A stretch of DNA of 64,000 bases from Davidsoniella eucalypti (lineage: Eukaryota > Ascomycota > Sordariomycetes > Microascales > Ceratocystidaceae): assembly GCA_004009845.1 (NCBI GenBank), contig RMBW01000134.1, positions 1 to 64,000 on the forward strand, in the 5' to 3' direction. The position numbers and the translations under genes were made by a program. This document shows positions 1-11,311 of this stretch, piece by piece (the first letter of the stretch is position 1; each line of letters starts with the position of its first letter). The notes under the pieces are model-generated. The model saw nothing but the letters and a program-made list of their open reading frames with translations. It did not search any database and was not told the DNA's origin.

Positions 1-773
1 GTGTTTTGTTGACATCATTGCGAAAGTTTTATCACCCACACTGTTTTTTATTTTAATTTTAATTTCTTTGGGTTACCTCAAGAATATCGTCGATTTTGCT
101 GCTGCTACGAAGAAACTTCGTCTTCAGCCACTCGAATTATATTTTTTTACTGCGTTGTTTTCGCTTCCACTGTCGGCAACATCGCATCACCAACCTAGAA
201 CCCGTTCTCGCTGTTATATCCGCCGACTAGCCCAGCATCATCTCGACCATCTACCATCGATCACGATCACAAGGACAAGACTTCTCCCTGGAATATAATT
301 CATTTGTCCCATTGTTCGACAAACAACGACTCCGAACCAACTCCAAGCTGCATTTTAGCATTGCTTCGACGACGCTAGCTGCTTCCTCCTTGCGTTGCAG
401 ACGGCTCTAAAGCGGAACAAAAGAAGATAAAACAAAGGAAAACCAGCAGCGTTGGCTTGGTTGCTTGGTTGCTAGCTTGTGCTTATGCTTGCTTATGCTG
501 TAGCGCTGTCAACATAGCTGCCGCTAAAGAAACTTCCAGTCTAGCGCTGCCTTTTACTGGGGAACCACTGTAACTGTTAGCCTTGTTTTTCTCTAGCCTC
601 CCCACTACAGCCACTAGAGTTCTCCAACTGCCAGCCTAAAGCAGGGCCAACCAGAGCTAGAGAGACTGAGAGAGCCCTAAGCCGCCCGCCCTCTCTTTTA
701 TTTCTCGTTAGCCAAGTCTTTTTTTTATCTTTTCTCTCTGCCTTGGTTACCGGGCAGCTTTCCCTTGACCTTG
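1..773. other. Upstream region and leader of the first gene
   Basis: No coding region that I can support. The stretch becomes C/T-rich towards 590-770, as fungal transcription-start regions often do. It contains an imperfect GCTT/GGTTGCTTGG repeat cluster at about 454-500. It probably holds the promoter and 5' leader of the plus-strand gene starting at 774. A short open frame at 68-298 has no recognisable features. Confidence 0.5.
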
Positions 774-3563
774 ATGACCGAGCAGCGTCGCCGTCCCGCC
801 CGCCTTTCGTCGACTCTACCCCCAAAACAGCTTCCTACTACCAAAATATCGCCACGCGCTGTATCGTCACCCATTCCCGTGATCCGCACCGTGCCCTCTT
901 CCATTCGCTCGCCGCAGCAGTCGGCTCCAGGAACGCCGAGGGCTTCATCAACGACAGTCACCTCGTCACTGCACCAGACACTCAAGCCGACTATTGCGTC
1001 GCTGGCGAGAGCCTCGACCTTTGCCTCGCGCACCAAGACGACTCCAGCCTCCGTCGGTGCTAATTCAGCCTCGGCCACCTCGCCATCGTCATTGGCTGCT
1101 GCTGGCGTTTCCTACACGGCTAGGAGACTCTCGTCTGCCGCCTCTGCAGTCTCTGTTGTCTCGGCTCCTGCAACTGTGTCGTCGTCTGCCGGCGTCGTGA
1201 TACTGCGGCCTGTGCCGGCTTCAGCTCGATCTCGCCCTCGGAAATCTGATGGTGCTAGTTCCACCATCTCTACCTCGCTGCGAGACCACCATGTCCAGCA
1301 GCCTGTGAAGCGCGGCGCCAGATCTTCTCTTTCCGTCACGCCGCCCATCTCGTCAGCCTCATCCGCCACCTCCAACTCGTCATCCGTCTCTACAGCTTCG
1401 CGGTCCTCGAGATCAACCTCGAGACCAACTTCTATCGTCACAACAATCGCACCAACTGCCCCTTCCTCTACCACCGGCGTTCGCTCGCCTCTATCACCGT
1501 CTTCCGCAACCTATTCACCCCCTTCATCTTCCCGTAGATCCATTGGCCCAGGCTCCATGCCTGTCATCAAAGCCATGGGCTCTGCCCCCGCAAATGGCAA
1601 CTCTCGCGCCCCCTTTACGCCCAAGGTCCCGGGCAAGATGTCCCGCGTCGGCTCTGTTGTGTCTTCACCTACTATTAAGAAACGTGTTAGCTTGACGACA
1701 ACAACTTCTGCCGCTGCAGAGTCACCCACACACGACTCCCATGGTCCTACAAGTGCCCCTAAGCTTAGCAATATAACCCCTCGCTCCGGGAGCCGCCAAA
1801 ACAGAGTCGACAGCACAAATACCACTCCGGTCGGAACTCCAAATGCAGACCGATATGACCAATTCGACGCAGATGCTTTTCGCCGCCAGACTGGTGCCCT
1901 TAGTCCTTCGCCGGCGACCCCGAAGGATGACCCCGACTCCAAGTTCTTTTATGCTAGTGACGTGAACGCAAAGCTCCCCAGTGCTCTGCGCTTGGCTCCC
2001 CCAGCAAAACAGACCGGCTTCCTATATGCCAACGGCGGGAACCTCCAGTCGCCAACACAGAAGGTATCTACGCCTTCAGCTGGCTCATTCAAGGCACCCT
2101 CTCATAACAGCGACGACCTGTCTAGCAAGTTCTTCTACGCCAATGGAACGCCCGAGGTTGAGCCCAGCCATCGCTCTTCAACCTCTGGCTCGAGTGTCTC
2201 GACGACATCCAAGTCGATGGTTTCAAAGCAGCCCAATGTTAGTGTCATGCCTTCACCTAGCTATATTGGCTCTCAGAGACCAATGTCGCCTAAGAAGCCT
2301 GGCAGCACTGTGGCACCGCTAAAGCCTCCCGTCCAGACTCGACCAGTCTCCATATCGAACCCGCCCCCAATGGTCCCAACAGTTGGACCTTCTAGCCAGA
2401 GATCAAGTATGGACGCCTATCAAATGAAAGGACATAGTCGTTCTGGTTCTAACTTTTCACAACCGGAAGGCCCATCGTCACGACCCTTATCGACATCTTC
2501 AAACGACCCTCTGCCATCACCACAATTAATGCAGCCTACCATGACCATGGCATCCATTCTTCAGGCCGCCGAGGAGTTTGAGAACTCGGATGACGAAGAC
2601 AATATATCTGGTTCGGAATCCGAGCAAGACTCCGAGAGTGAACTTGATAGTCCGCCCCTTCCGTTGAGCGACTCTGTTATCAATGCCCGTAGTCAACGGA
2701 AAGTACAGGATCTCGAGATCCGTAACGCATCGCTTGAGGCCATCAACAAAACTCTAGAGCGTCAAATGCGCAAACAGCAGTCAGAACTACGTAGATTCCG
2801 TCGGTTATCACGAAGCGGAAAGCTGGCTGTTGCCGCCAACCCAGGCCTCGAGCCCCCATCACAGGACGTGAGCATGCTTTCCGACCTGACTGAGGAGGAA
2901 GGTGACACGACCTTGCTGTCAGCTAGTGTGCCATCGCCAAATCCTGGTCGCGCATCTACTGTCAGCTTTGAGAACTCCGATATAGATATCAATGTACGGA
3001 ATCGTGGCGAAGACGAAGACGACGACGAAGAAGAAGAAGAAGAGGATGAAGATCCCATTAGTTCTTCCGAAGAGTCATCCAATGGCAACAGCCAACTATC
3101 CCCACAAGAGCGTCTGGATAAGGAAATGCACCGCCGGTCTCGAGATGAGCGACGTCTTCATCTTGACCTATCCAAGCACCGAGAGCTTCTCATCGATAGC
3201 CAGAAAATTAACCAGAGCATTAAGAGATGCCTGGACTGGACCGAGCAGCTCATCAAGGAGGGTCGCAAGGCTCTCATATATCAAGTTCATGTGCCTGACA
3301 CCAAGGTTGGTGGCCGCGTCTTAGATCCTCTCGACATGGAGACCGACGACGAGTCTGCTTCCCGCGAATATCCCGTCTTTTACTCTAGAGCTGGTGCTGT
3401 TTCTCCATCTATTGCCGAGAGTGGCCACAACACAGAGGCCGACGACGAGGACACAGAAACCGAAGCCGAGACTCCCAGTGTTTCGAAGCCCAAGTCATCG
3501 CTCAAAGATTTGAACAACCGGGACAGCGGTGTTGAGATGCCGCTCGATGCCGCATCTTCATGA
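774..3563 (+). CDS. Ser/Pro/Thr-rich coiled-coil protein, function unknown
   Basis: Single-exon gene, 929 aa. I start at the ATG at 774; the frame can be extended 9 nt upstream only through a TTG. Residues 1-600 are low-complexity Ser/Thr/Pro/Ala with many SP/TP sites, which suggests a disordered, phosphorylated region. A short motif recurs: SKFFYA at about 389 and 452, and FLYAN at 416. Residues about 640-685 form a strongly charged heptad-like segment (LEIRNASLEAINKTLERQMR), a likely coiled coil. Residues about 745-762 are almost all Asp/Glu. Residues about 775-840 form a second helical block (LDLSKHRELLIDSQKINQSI) that looks like the best-conserved part, followed by another acidic tail. 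No enzyme motif or membrane segment is visible. The layout would suit a cytoskeletal or cell-polarity scaffold, but that is inference. I do not recognise a named family. Confidence 0.85.
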   Translation: MTEQRRRPARLSSTLPPKQLPTTKISPRAVSSPIPVIRTVPSSIRSPQQSAPGTPRASSTTVTSSLHQTLKPTIASLARASTFASRTKTTPASVGANSASATSPSSLAAAGVSYTARRLSSAASAVSVVSAPATVSSSAGVVILRPVPASARSRPRKSDGASSTISTSLRDHHVQQPVKRGARSSLSVTPPISSASSATSNSSSVSTASRSSRSTSRPTSIVTTIAPTAPSSTTGVRSPLSPSSATYSPPSSSRRSIGPGSMPVIKAMGSAPANGNSRAPFTPKVPGKMSRVGSVVSSPTIKKRVSLTTTTSAAAESPTHDSHGPTSAPKLSNITPRSGSRQNRVDSTNTTPVGTPNADRYDQFDADAFRRQTGALSPSPATPKDDPDSKFFYASDVNAKLPSALRLAPPAKQTGFLYANGGNLQSPTQKVSTPSAGSFKAPSHNSDDLSSKFFYANGTPEVEPSHRSSTSGSSVSTTSKSMVSKQPNVSVMPSPSYIGSQRPMSPKKPGSTVAPLKPPVQTRPVSISNPPPMVPTVGPSSQRSSMDAYQMKGHSRSGSNFSQPEGPSSRPLSTSSNDPLPSPQLMQPTMTMASILQAAEEFENSDDEDNISGSESEQDSESELDSPPLPLSDSVINARSQRKVQDLEIRNASLEAINKTLERQMRKQQSELRRFRRLSRSGKLAVAANPGLEPPSQDVSMLSDLTEEEGDTTLLSASVPSPNPGRASTVSFENSDIDINVRNRGEDEDDDEEEEEEDEDPISSSEESSNGNSQLSPQERLDKEMHRRSRDERRLHLDLSKHRELLIDSQKINQSIKRCLDWTEQLIKEGRKALIYQVHVPDTKVGGRVLDPLDMETDDESASREYPVFYSRAGAVSPSIAESGHNTEADDEDTETEAETPSVSKPKSSLKDLNNRDSGVEMPLDAASS

Positions 3564-6371
3564 TCAAAGATGATGCTACAAAAATTTACTCTTCCATAAT
3601 CTTGCATACAACCGACTATTTACACTCCTTTTTTTTTTTCTCTAATCATAATGGCTGTGGTTAATGCTTGTTGCACATATTTTCTTTCTCTCTGCGAGCT
3701 TCAAACCTAGCAAGCATTTTTTTTTCCTATAGTTTTTTTTACCAACTTTATACTCCCCTCTATTATTTTTCTTTCACACATCTTTCACTTGCTTATAAAG
3801 CCTTTGCCAACGATCTGGGCTTAAATACCATGAAAGCCTTTCATATTTTCTTCTTTTTTTGCAATCAATTATACCAGTTATCCGGGCTCACCTTCATGTG
3901 TGAAGCCCGAGGCGTTTGTTTATCAATTATTTTCATATTCTTTTGTTCTCACGAAAACGTGGTTAACAAAAACACTACGTTTTCTTTTACTAGTGATCTT
4001 CTCGATATTGTTGATTATTCGGATCTGTTTTCCAGCACCAGCTTGTCATACAATCTTTTCCATTTTCTTTTTTTGCCCTTCTTTTTTGTTCCATTTTTTT
4101 TTGTCACGACCCTTTACACGATACTTTTCACAATTTGTTCTGTTTTCCTCTCTTTATTGTTTGAATGCAAGCTGGAGTAATACGAAGAAACCGAAACAAT
4201 ATGATCATGAGCTCTACGAAAAAAATACGATATCCGTTTTTTCTATACCTCCGTTATCAAATGTCGCTATCTTCCATATAGAGTTTGTATGCTAGAAGAG
4301 CCTTCAAAAGGAACACTCCAACGAACAATAAATGGTCAATTTTATTTTTTATTTGTGGTAGTTATTATGTTATTTTGTATTAGATGTATTTTGCCTTGAT
4401 CACTTGTTTACATAGATGAACAAAAGAGAATCATAACTGATCAATTAGATAGCAGTGATCATGAATAAGACTTGGGATAAAATACATAGCTAGCACAGTT
4501 ATAGCATATGTACGTACAATACATATATGTTTTTCTTAGATTCATTACAATGTAAGATAAAGGCCACCGAGATACAGAACATTTGCTATGGTTTCGTTAT
4601 ATGCATTTCAACTTCTCGCATACATAGTTATATGTTAGTAAACTTTGGGCTCATTGATGCAGTACCTTTCAACGTTTTAAGTGGCTTTTAACGCCTCTGA
4701 CGTCAGTCAAGTCATTTACTTTCTTTTGATAATTTTTTTTTACTATATGAAGTTTGCTTTTTCTATTTCAATGACGACTATCACATGCAAGACTTGAGTC
4801 GAATTCGTTTGTGTCATCTTATTTACTCTTTGTTTCTATTTTTTTTGTTGGACAGAACAAGTCAACAACCTCATTACCCACGGACTTTATGAAACTATGG
4901 GGATCTAAAAACTTTGTTCTTTGATTTAGCTATTCACTTCGCTATAGTGATGTTTGCTAGCATGTAACAATATATTATAACACTGTATATTGTTATAGCA
5001 TCTCGATACACTATATATATTTCTGGCAATCAATATCAGCCACAAAACGTTGAATCTCAATCATATCATTACTATAGTTTATTGCAGTGAAGAACTCAAC
5101 GGTCAGATGTTGCCGATCTCCCGATGTCGACCTTGGCGATAGAAGAAATCACCATAGTAATTACAGAGCATGTGATATAGTACAGCAGGGGTGTATTTTT
5201 GATAGAGGGGGGATACTAGGCAGCTGTTTTTTTTTATACTTTTTCACTGTGCAGAACGTAACTATATGTCCTAGTAGCAGGCAGTAGTTATTTAGTCTAG
5301 CTACTCTTGTAGGCAATATGGGGGTTTTCTAGAAAATCCCGATAATTCTTTTTGTATCGATTGTCAACAGTAGTAGCAGTAACGGAAAATGGGGGGAACA
5401 AATTGTAGCCAATCGGAGTCTATGACGACATCGACTCTTGATGGCCCAAGCTGCAATCTGAGCCCCTCCCCATAACGAGATGGAAAAAAATAGAAGCAAA
5501 GCCAGCCTCACGAGGTAGCTTGTGCGCTAGGCTTCTGCATTTTGGCGAGATTAAATCTTGGACATAGAATAGATGCATAGTTTTCGTCAAGGGAATTTGC
5601 CAGTTGTAGGTAGCCCAAAGTGCCATTTTTGGTGTTGCAACTACATGCAGTGTTATGCTACTTCATACTGTAGTAAGAAAGATAAGATAGACTCTGCCGT
5701 GGCTCCTTGCTATGCAAGAACTTCGCCATGCATTCCGGCAATACTCTGATTCTTCTGCGACCAATTGAACAGCTCGTCGTCTCCTGGCAATGTAGGACCT
5801 GTTGGGCGACTTCTTGTCCCATCTATTATCCCGTCTTGTAGTTTTAAACGGCTGCCTGTGATTTAGCATTATCTTGGGTTTGTCATCGCAGTTCGCTGTT
5901 TTCTGAGAAAACCCCGCCATATCCTACCACTACGTAGTCCAAGCGGGTAGACAGGAAAAATAAAAATAAAAAACAAGTCCATTTTTGTCCCGTTCCCCTT
6001 GTTGGTTGAAAGGCCTAGAAGTATCTTCTCAAGCAACCAAAAAAAAGACAGGAAAAAAACCCGCCCCCCTCTAGAAAGCTTCAGCTCCTCCGCATCCCGT
6101 TCGCTTTTCCTTTTTTTTTTCTTCATCAGAAACCTCGTTTTGGTTGCTTCTCTTTTTTTATTTTAATAATATCCTTTACACCCATCCAATCTTCTTCTTT
6201 GTACGCTACCTCGCGATATTTCTTATTTTTTTGACTATCGCATATCGATCGCCTAGGAAAGCATACATCTCTTGTCTTGTTTGCTGTTCACTACGACACT
6301 ACTGCCCCCCTCGAAAAAAGAAAACAAACGAATATACACCGACGCCATCGTCTTCGATTTCGGGCATAAAC
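3564..6371. other. Intergenic, AT-rich, no gene seen
   Basis: About 2.8 kb between two plus-strand genes. The first part is the 3' flank of the coiled-coil gene, with many T-runs. The frames across 3668-4295 are Phe/Leu-rich translations of poly-T tracts, not genes. Positions 5900-6371 contain C/T-rich and A/T-rich tracts before the DnaJ start and probably hold its promoter. No RNA gene or repeat family was recognised. Confidence 0.5.
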
Positions 6372-8232
6372 ATGGTTGCCGATACTACTTACTATGACAC
6401 GCTCGGCGTCCAGCCAACAGCGACTGAGCTGGAGATCAAGAAGGCTTATCGCAAGCTTGCTATCGTCCACCATCCCGGTATATACTGCCCCAATATTCAT
6501 CGTGGCCAAGACGTCGTTGTAGCTACGGAGGTGCTCGCGGCGATGGCTTGTTATGTATTGGGTCGATGTGACGACGCCCCAACTATCTCGCGAAGCTATC
6601 ACCAGGGCCTTTCATCACCACCAAGACCCTCATTCACTTGCCACTTGCCACTTGCCACTTGTTTCTTCCTTTCTCGACGCGACCGAACAATGCTACTGTA
6701 CTATTATACTCATGCTAACCTCTTTGATTGTCTACAGACAAGAACCCTAACGATCCCACCGCCAGCGAAAAATTCCAGAGCATTGGTGAAGCTTACCAAG
6801 TGCTGTCCGACCCCGATCTCCGTAAGGCATATGATAAATATGGCAAGGACTCTGCCAAGCCCCAGGAGGGTTTTGTTGACCCTAGCGAGTTCTTCACTTC
6901 CATCTTCGGCGGCGAGTCATTCCTTGATTGGATCGGCGAGATTTCTCTCATGAAGGACCTGACTGCCACCATGGATATTGCCATGCATGAAGAGGAGGAG
7001 GCTACTGCTGCCGCTGCTGTCGCTGCCGAGAGTGCTAACAATGGCGTTGCTGATGGCAAGGCTCCCGAAGCCACCGGTGCCCATGCTCCTGAAGCCCCAG
7101 CAACCGGGGGAGCAACCGGAGTTCCCGATGCGCCCAAGTCTGAGAAGCAAAAAGAGGCAGAAGCTGAGGCCACTGCCAGCTGCGCGAATGCCCCACCTCC
7201 CGCTTATGCCGCCGAGGAGGAAGCCAAGCCTGCTCTTCCGCCCCGCCCATCTGCCACTGGCCCCAGCCGTATGGCAATTCCCATCCGCCCGGCACTAATG
7301 GCTACGGCACACAATGAGGCCGATCATGCCGCTGCCGAAGAGGCGGCTGAGGCGGAACGGCAGAAGAAGAAGGCTGGTCTGTCCAAGGAGCAGCGCGATC
7401 AGTTGGCAGCACTCGAAAATGAGCGCAAGCGTGTGCGCGATGAGCGTGTGTCGAAGTTGACGGAGAAACTTCTCTCTCGCATTGGCGTGTGGACGGAGAC
7501 GGACAAGAGCATCGACGTGACGCGGGCTTTCCAAACCAAGATGCGTCTTGAGATGGAAGAGCTGAAGATGGAGTCGTTTGGTATTGATATCCTACACGCT
7601 ATCGGCCAGACCTACATGAACAAGGGCACAGCAGTACTACGTAGCCAAAAGTTCTTTGGTATCGGCGGTTTCTTTAGCCGGATGAAGGACCGTGGTGCCC
7701 TAGTCAAAGACACCTGGAACACCATCAGCAGTGCAATTGATGCGCAGAATGAGATGAAGGAGATGGCTGAGATGGAGGAAAAGGGTGGTGAGGAGTGGAC
7801 AGAGGAGAGAAAGACTGAGTATGAGCGCAGAGTTACGGGTAAGATTCTTACCGCGGCGTGGAGAGGATCCAAGTTTGAGATCCAGAGCGTCTTGCGTGAG
7901 GTGTGCGACAATGTACTCAATGACAAGAAGGTTTCTTCTACCAAGAGAGTAGAGCGGGCTCAAGCTCTGGTGCTAATCGGAGATATCTTCATCAAGGTAC
8001 GTTTCCCCTCTCGTTTTCTTATATCACGACACCAAAATATCGCATACAGATCACTAACAGTGTACTATAGGCTGCTCGCTCACCCGAAGAAGAGGGCGAC
8101 TACCTCGTCTTTGAGCAGCTTGTCGCCGAGGCAGCCATCAAGAAGGAGAAGAAGAAGGACTTCAAGGGTAAGAAGCACGAAGCTGCTGCTACTGCTGCTG
8201 CTGCAGATATGCCAAATGTTCCCAAGGCATAA
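6372..8232 (+). CDS. DnaJ/DnaJ-X domain co-chaperone (CAJ1/DJP1 type)
   Basis: Inferred exons 6372-6477, 6738-7996 and 8071-8232, giving 508 aa. The J domain is at the extreme N terminus (YYDTLGVQPTATELEIKKAY). Its catalytic HPD motif, followed by KNP, is split by intron 1 (260 nt) inside the Asp codon. Intron 2 (74 nt, phase 0) has CTAAC and TAG. After a Phe/Gly linker and an Ala/Glu/Pro-rich low-complexity stretch (roughly residues 110-230) comes the DnaJ-X region, with charged helices (LSKEQRDQLAALENERKRVR) and HAIGQTYMNKG. The protein ends in Lys-rich and Ala-rich sequence. Family knowledge: yeast Caj1 and Djp1 stimulate Hsp70 ATPase, and Djp1 helps import of peroxisomal and some mitochondrial proteins. 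The yeast proteins are shorter (about 390-430 aa); the Ala-rich insert accounts for the difference. No signal peptide is visible, so it is probably cytosolic. Confidence 0.92.
6635..6661 (+). repeat. 7-bp tandem repeat inside DnaJ intron 1
   Basis: The unit CACTTGC occurs almost four times in a row (the last copy lacks its final C). It lies in the middle of the 260-nt first intron of the DnaJ gene and is probably length-variable between strains. Confidence 0.85.
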
Positions 8233-11200
8233 AGAGAAAAACAAAAACCACACACACACACACACACTCATACATCAGCATGCTATCTTACTTCTTTTCC
8301 CTTATATCCATCTTCCTGTCTCTTATGGTATCTTCGTAAGATTACACAAGGTTTTATTTTCTTCTATTTGTGTAATCTGACAACCTGTCACATGCATTTC
8401 TTTTTTTTTTCTTGCTCATCGCTGTTTCTTTTGTTTGCTTTTGTCTATTTTTTTGTTGATTCCCCTTTTTTTTTCTTTTTCTATTCTCTTGTCATCTTCC
8501 TATATTCATGTCGTTGTTATCGTTGCCACCACACAAGATCAAGTAACCCAAGATAAGAAGAGCAAACGGGAAAAAAAAAACTCCAGATGAACATGATTCT
8601 TCGTCTTGAATAGTTTTCTTCTTTTGTGACTGCTTTCATATCTCAGGGTTTGTTCTTTTCCTGTTGCTCAAGTCTTTCTTTCCGCCATTTCAAAATCTCG
8701 CATGTCATACCTCTCCTCTATCTTTCTTCATTTTATTTTCTTTGTTTCTTTATTAGACTAGCACGCCTTGGTTCTGAAACTACGAATTCAACTTAACCTA
8801 ATACTATACTTTCACGTATTGAATCATGGCCCCCTTTTTTTTTGTATCCCTTGAGATGATGGTTGTGTGATTTGTTGTAAGCATGATTTAAAAGATGTGA
8901 TGACTTGTGTTGGTGATGACATGTTGTTTGATAAGGCTTACTATTCCGTTTGCTCACTAAGACTAGGCGTTTGTGAATCACATGAAAAAAAGAGCCAACA
9001 AGAAAACAACCATAACAACCCTTGAATCGGCTATAAACAAGGCTATTGAATGCATAAACATGTTATCTATCATCAACATCGCAGTTCATACAAAAAAAAC
9101 CACTCATATATTCTAGAAATATGTGAAAGGCACTATCTGATACAGCATGGTGTCATTTCTTCTTGTATCATATATCACATGATATACTAAAGCTGTAAGG
9201 TGTTGGTGCCAGCTAGCAAACCAGCTAAACCAACCGGTGAAGGAGCTAGCTATAGCTACACAAAAATGTATAAAAAAAAATTAAAAAAATAAACAAGATA
9301 AACAAGGAGATAAACGAACAGCGAGAACCAAAGAAGCGGTAACTTTGATATCCATGTATGTACAAGCGTAACAAGTACTTCGAAAACGGGCAGGCACGCA
9401 GACAGGTATGCTTTGTGAGTAATATGTGTTTGCCATGCATAAACAAGGGCTTTCTTGCTGGTCCTCTGTACTTTTTTTTTCTTTTCCTTTCCTTGCTGAG
9501 TGAGTTCTTATAGGCAGGGGGGAAGGAGAAGCAAGAAAAAAAAAAAGTAGATATATCTACACAGTAGATAGTTAGATGGTGAATCACCGGTATGTTTGGA
9601 GCAAGGGTGGGCTGTTTTTAGCAGACTAAAGGAGGCTTTCATATCAAGAATTAATACGACGCAACGATTATACTATACATTTATAGATAGAAAGTAAACA
9701 AAAAGGTAACAAACGAAGCAGTAGTACAGATAAGGAAGTAGAATACTCAATTTCTAGGCACGATACTCTGAAGGGGGGATCTGATATCGACAGATCGAGA
9801 CGATGCTCAGGCTGTAAAGACTTTCCCCACCGGGTTAGCGAGGAAGAAATCTTCATTGTAGCTTCGGCTATTGATATATATCGTGTATTGCCTGTATATT
9901 TGTATGTACATATTCGCAAGTAGACATACGTGTTTCTTCATATGTAGGAGGCTGTTATGACATCGAAGGCCTAGAAGCAGAGGCGGCTGAGAGAGGGGAG
10001 TGAAGAGGATGTTTTGAAATCCTTACTTGGCGGTTAACCAAACTCCCATTTTTATTAAGTATGCTTGTTATTTCGTAGTTGGTCGTAACTATTAACTATT
10101 ATTCATATCGCCGTTATTTCAGCTGGTCAGGCAGACGATATTGTTTCCTAATTCGGAACAAAGGAGCAGGTATTTAGTGGTGTTTGAATTGTTAGTACGC
10201 GGGTTGATGAGTATTACTAGCGTACGCTCTAACAAAAGGGATTAGTGGATATACTGCATATGTATAGGCTGTGTCTGTTATTATAGTGGGTAGTTAGTGG
10301 GAACGGAAAAGTCATGATGGCTTAGTATGTAATATTGCTCGTTCGTACCGCCGCAGCGATGTTTTGTATTCCGTTCCCCCATATTATCGGGTTGTTGGTT
10401 TGGTTTAGTCGATTAACAAGAAATCTATGAAGTCTTTATGAGGTCAAGATACCCCGAGAAAAATGGTTGCAAATAAAAGGCCACAACAATAAACAACGGC
10501 ACTTCTTTCAGATCTACTGATCGTCGTCCTGGATTCACGACGCTATTGGTTCGCCCAGCTGCGGGTTTTGTTCGTGGCAGGAACCAGGGCGTTGTTTCTA
10601 AAGCGGTAGTAAATGCATGAAATAAATAGGAAATCCTATTTACCGTCTTGCTTTTTCTTCAGAGGTATCGAGGTTGTTGCAGCCAGCTTTTGCTGTTTAC
10701 TTCTGCAGGTTTTTTTTTGTTTATGTTGTTGTTGACATCTTTATGCCGAGTGTTTACACTGTTTACACTGTTTATCGTTTCGTTTCGCCCTGCTTATCGT
10801 TATCTCTTGTGTTTTTCTTGTATTTTGTTTGACTTGAGCTCCACTTGGGAAAATAAAAAAGATTGCTGTGAATAAACACGCCTTGTCTTTTTCGCTGCCT
10901 CGGTCTCAGCTCCAATTTCAAATTTTCACAAATTGTCGACTTGTCAAGTTCTTAGTTACTTAATCTATTTTAACTTGTTAGGTGTCTTCTTTAGGTGTCT
11001 TGTCAACTGGACAATCTAGGCTAAAATTTTCCCTAACCCCCAGCTTCGTTCCATTGAAAAATCCTCCGCGACTCGCTCTCCTTTTTCTATTTTTTCTATT
11101 TCTATCTCTATTTTTTCTTCTTTCCTACTTCCTCTTCTCGTGTCCTCTACTTGTCTAGATTATTTGATCTCGACGTTCTTTTTTCTTCTATACCTTTCTA

Positions 11201-11311
11201 TCCTTCCCTTCACCACCTTGCATCTTGGACATCTTGCCTGCCTGTCTCGTCGGACTCTCTCTCGACCTTCTGTGTGCTTTGTCATAGAGCCATATCTCGG
11301 CTTCAGCCATC
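8233..11311. other. Intergenic, no gene seen
   Basis: About 3.1 kb. It starts with the 3' flank of the DnaJ gene, including the CA microsatellite. The rest is AT-rich with A/T homopolymers and no conserved reading frame. A CT-rich block at about 11080-11280 directly precedes the squalene synthase ATG and looks like its transcription-start region and leader. A 9-bp unit (TGTTTACAC) is duplicated at about 10750-10770. Confidence 0.5.
8249..8267 (+). repeat. CA dinucleotide microsatellite
   Basis: A run of about nine and a half CA units, 16 nt after the DnaJ stop codon, probably within its 3' UTR. Confidence 0.9.

Noticed and set aside
3668..4295. Two overlapping Phe/Leu-rich frames of 170 and 131 codons
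   Set aside because: They translate poly-T tracts in a 3' flank; the apparent membrane character is a composition effect.
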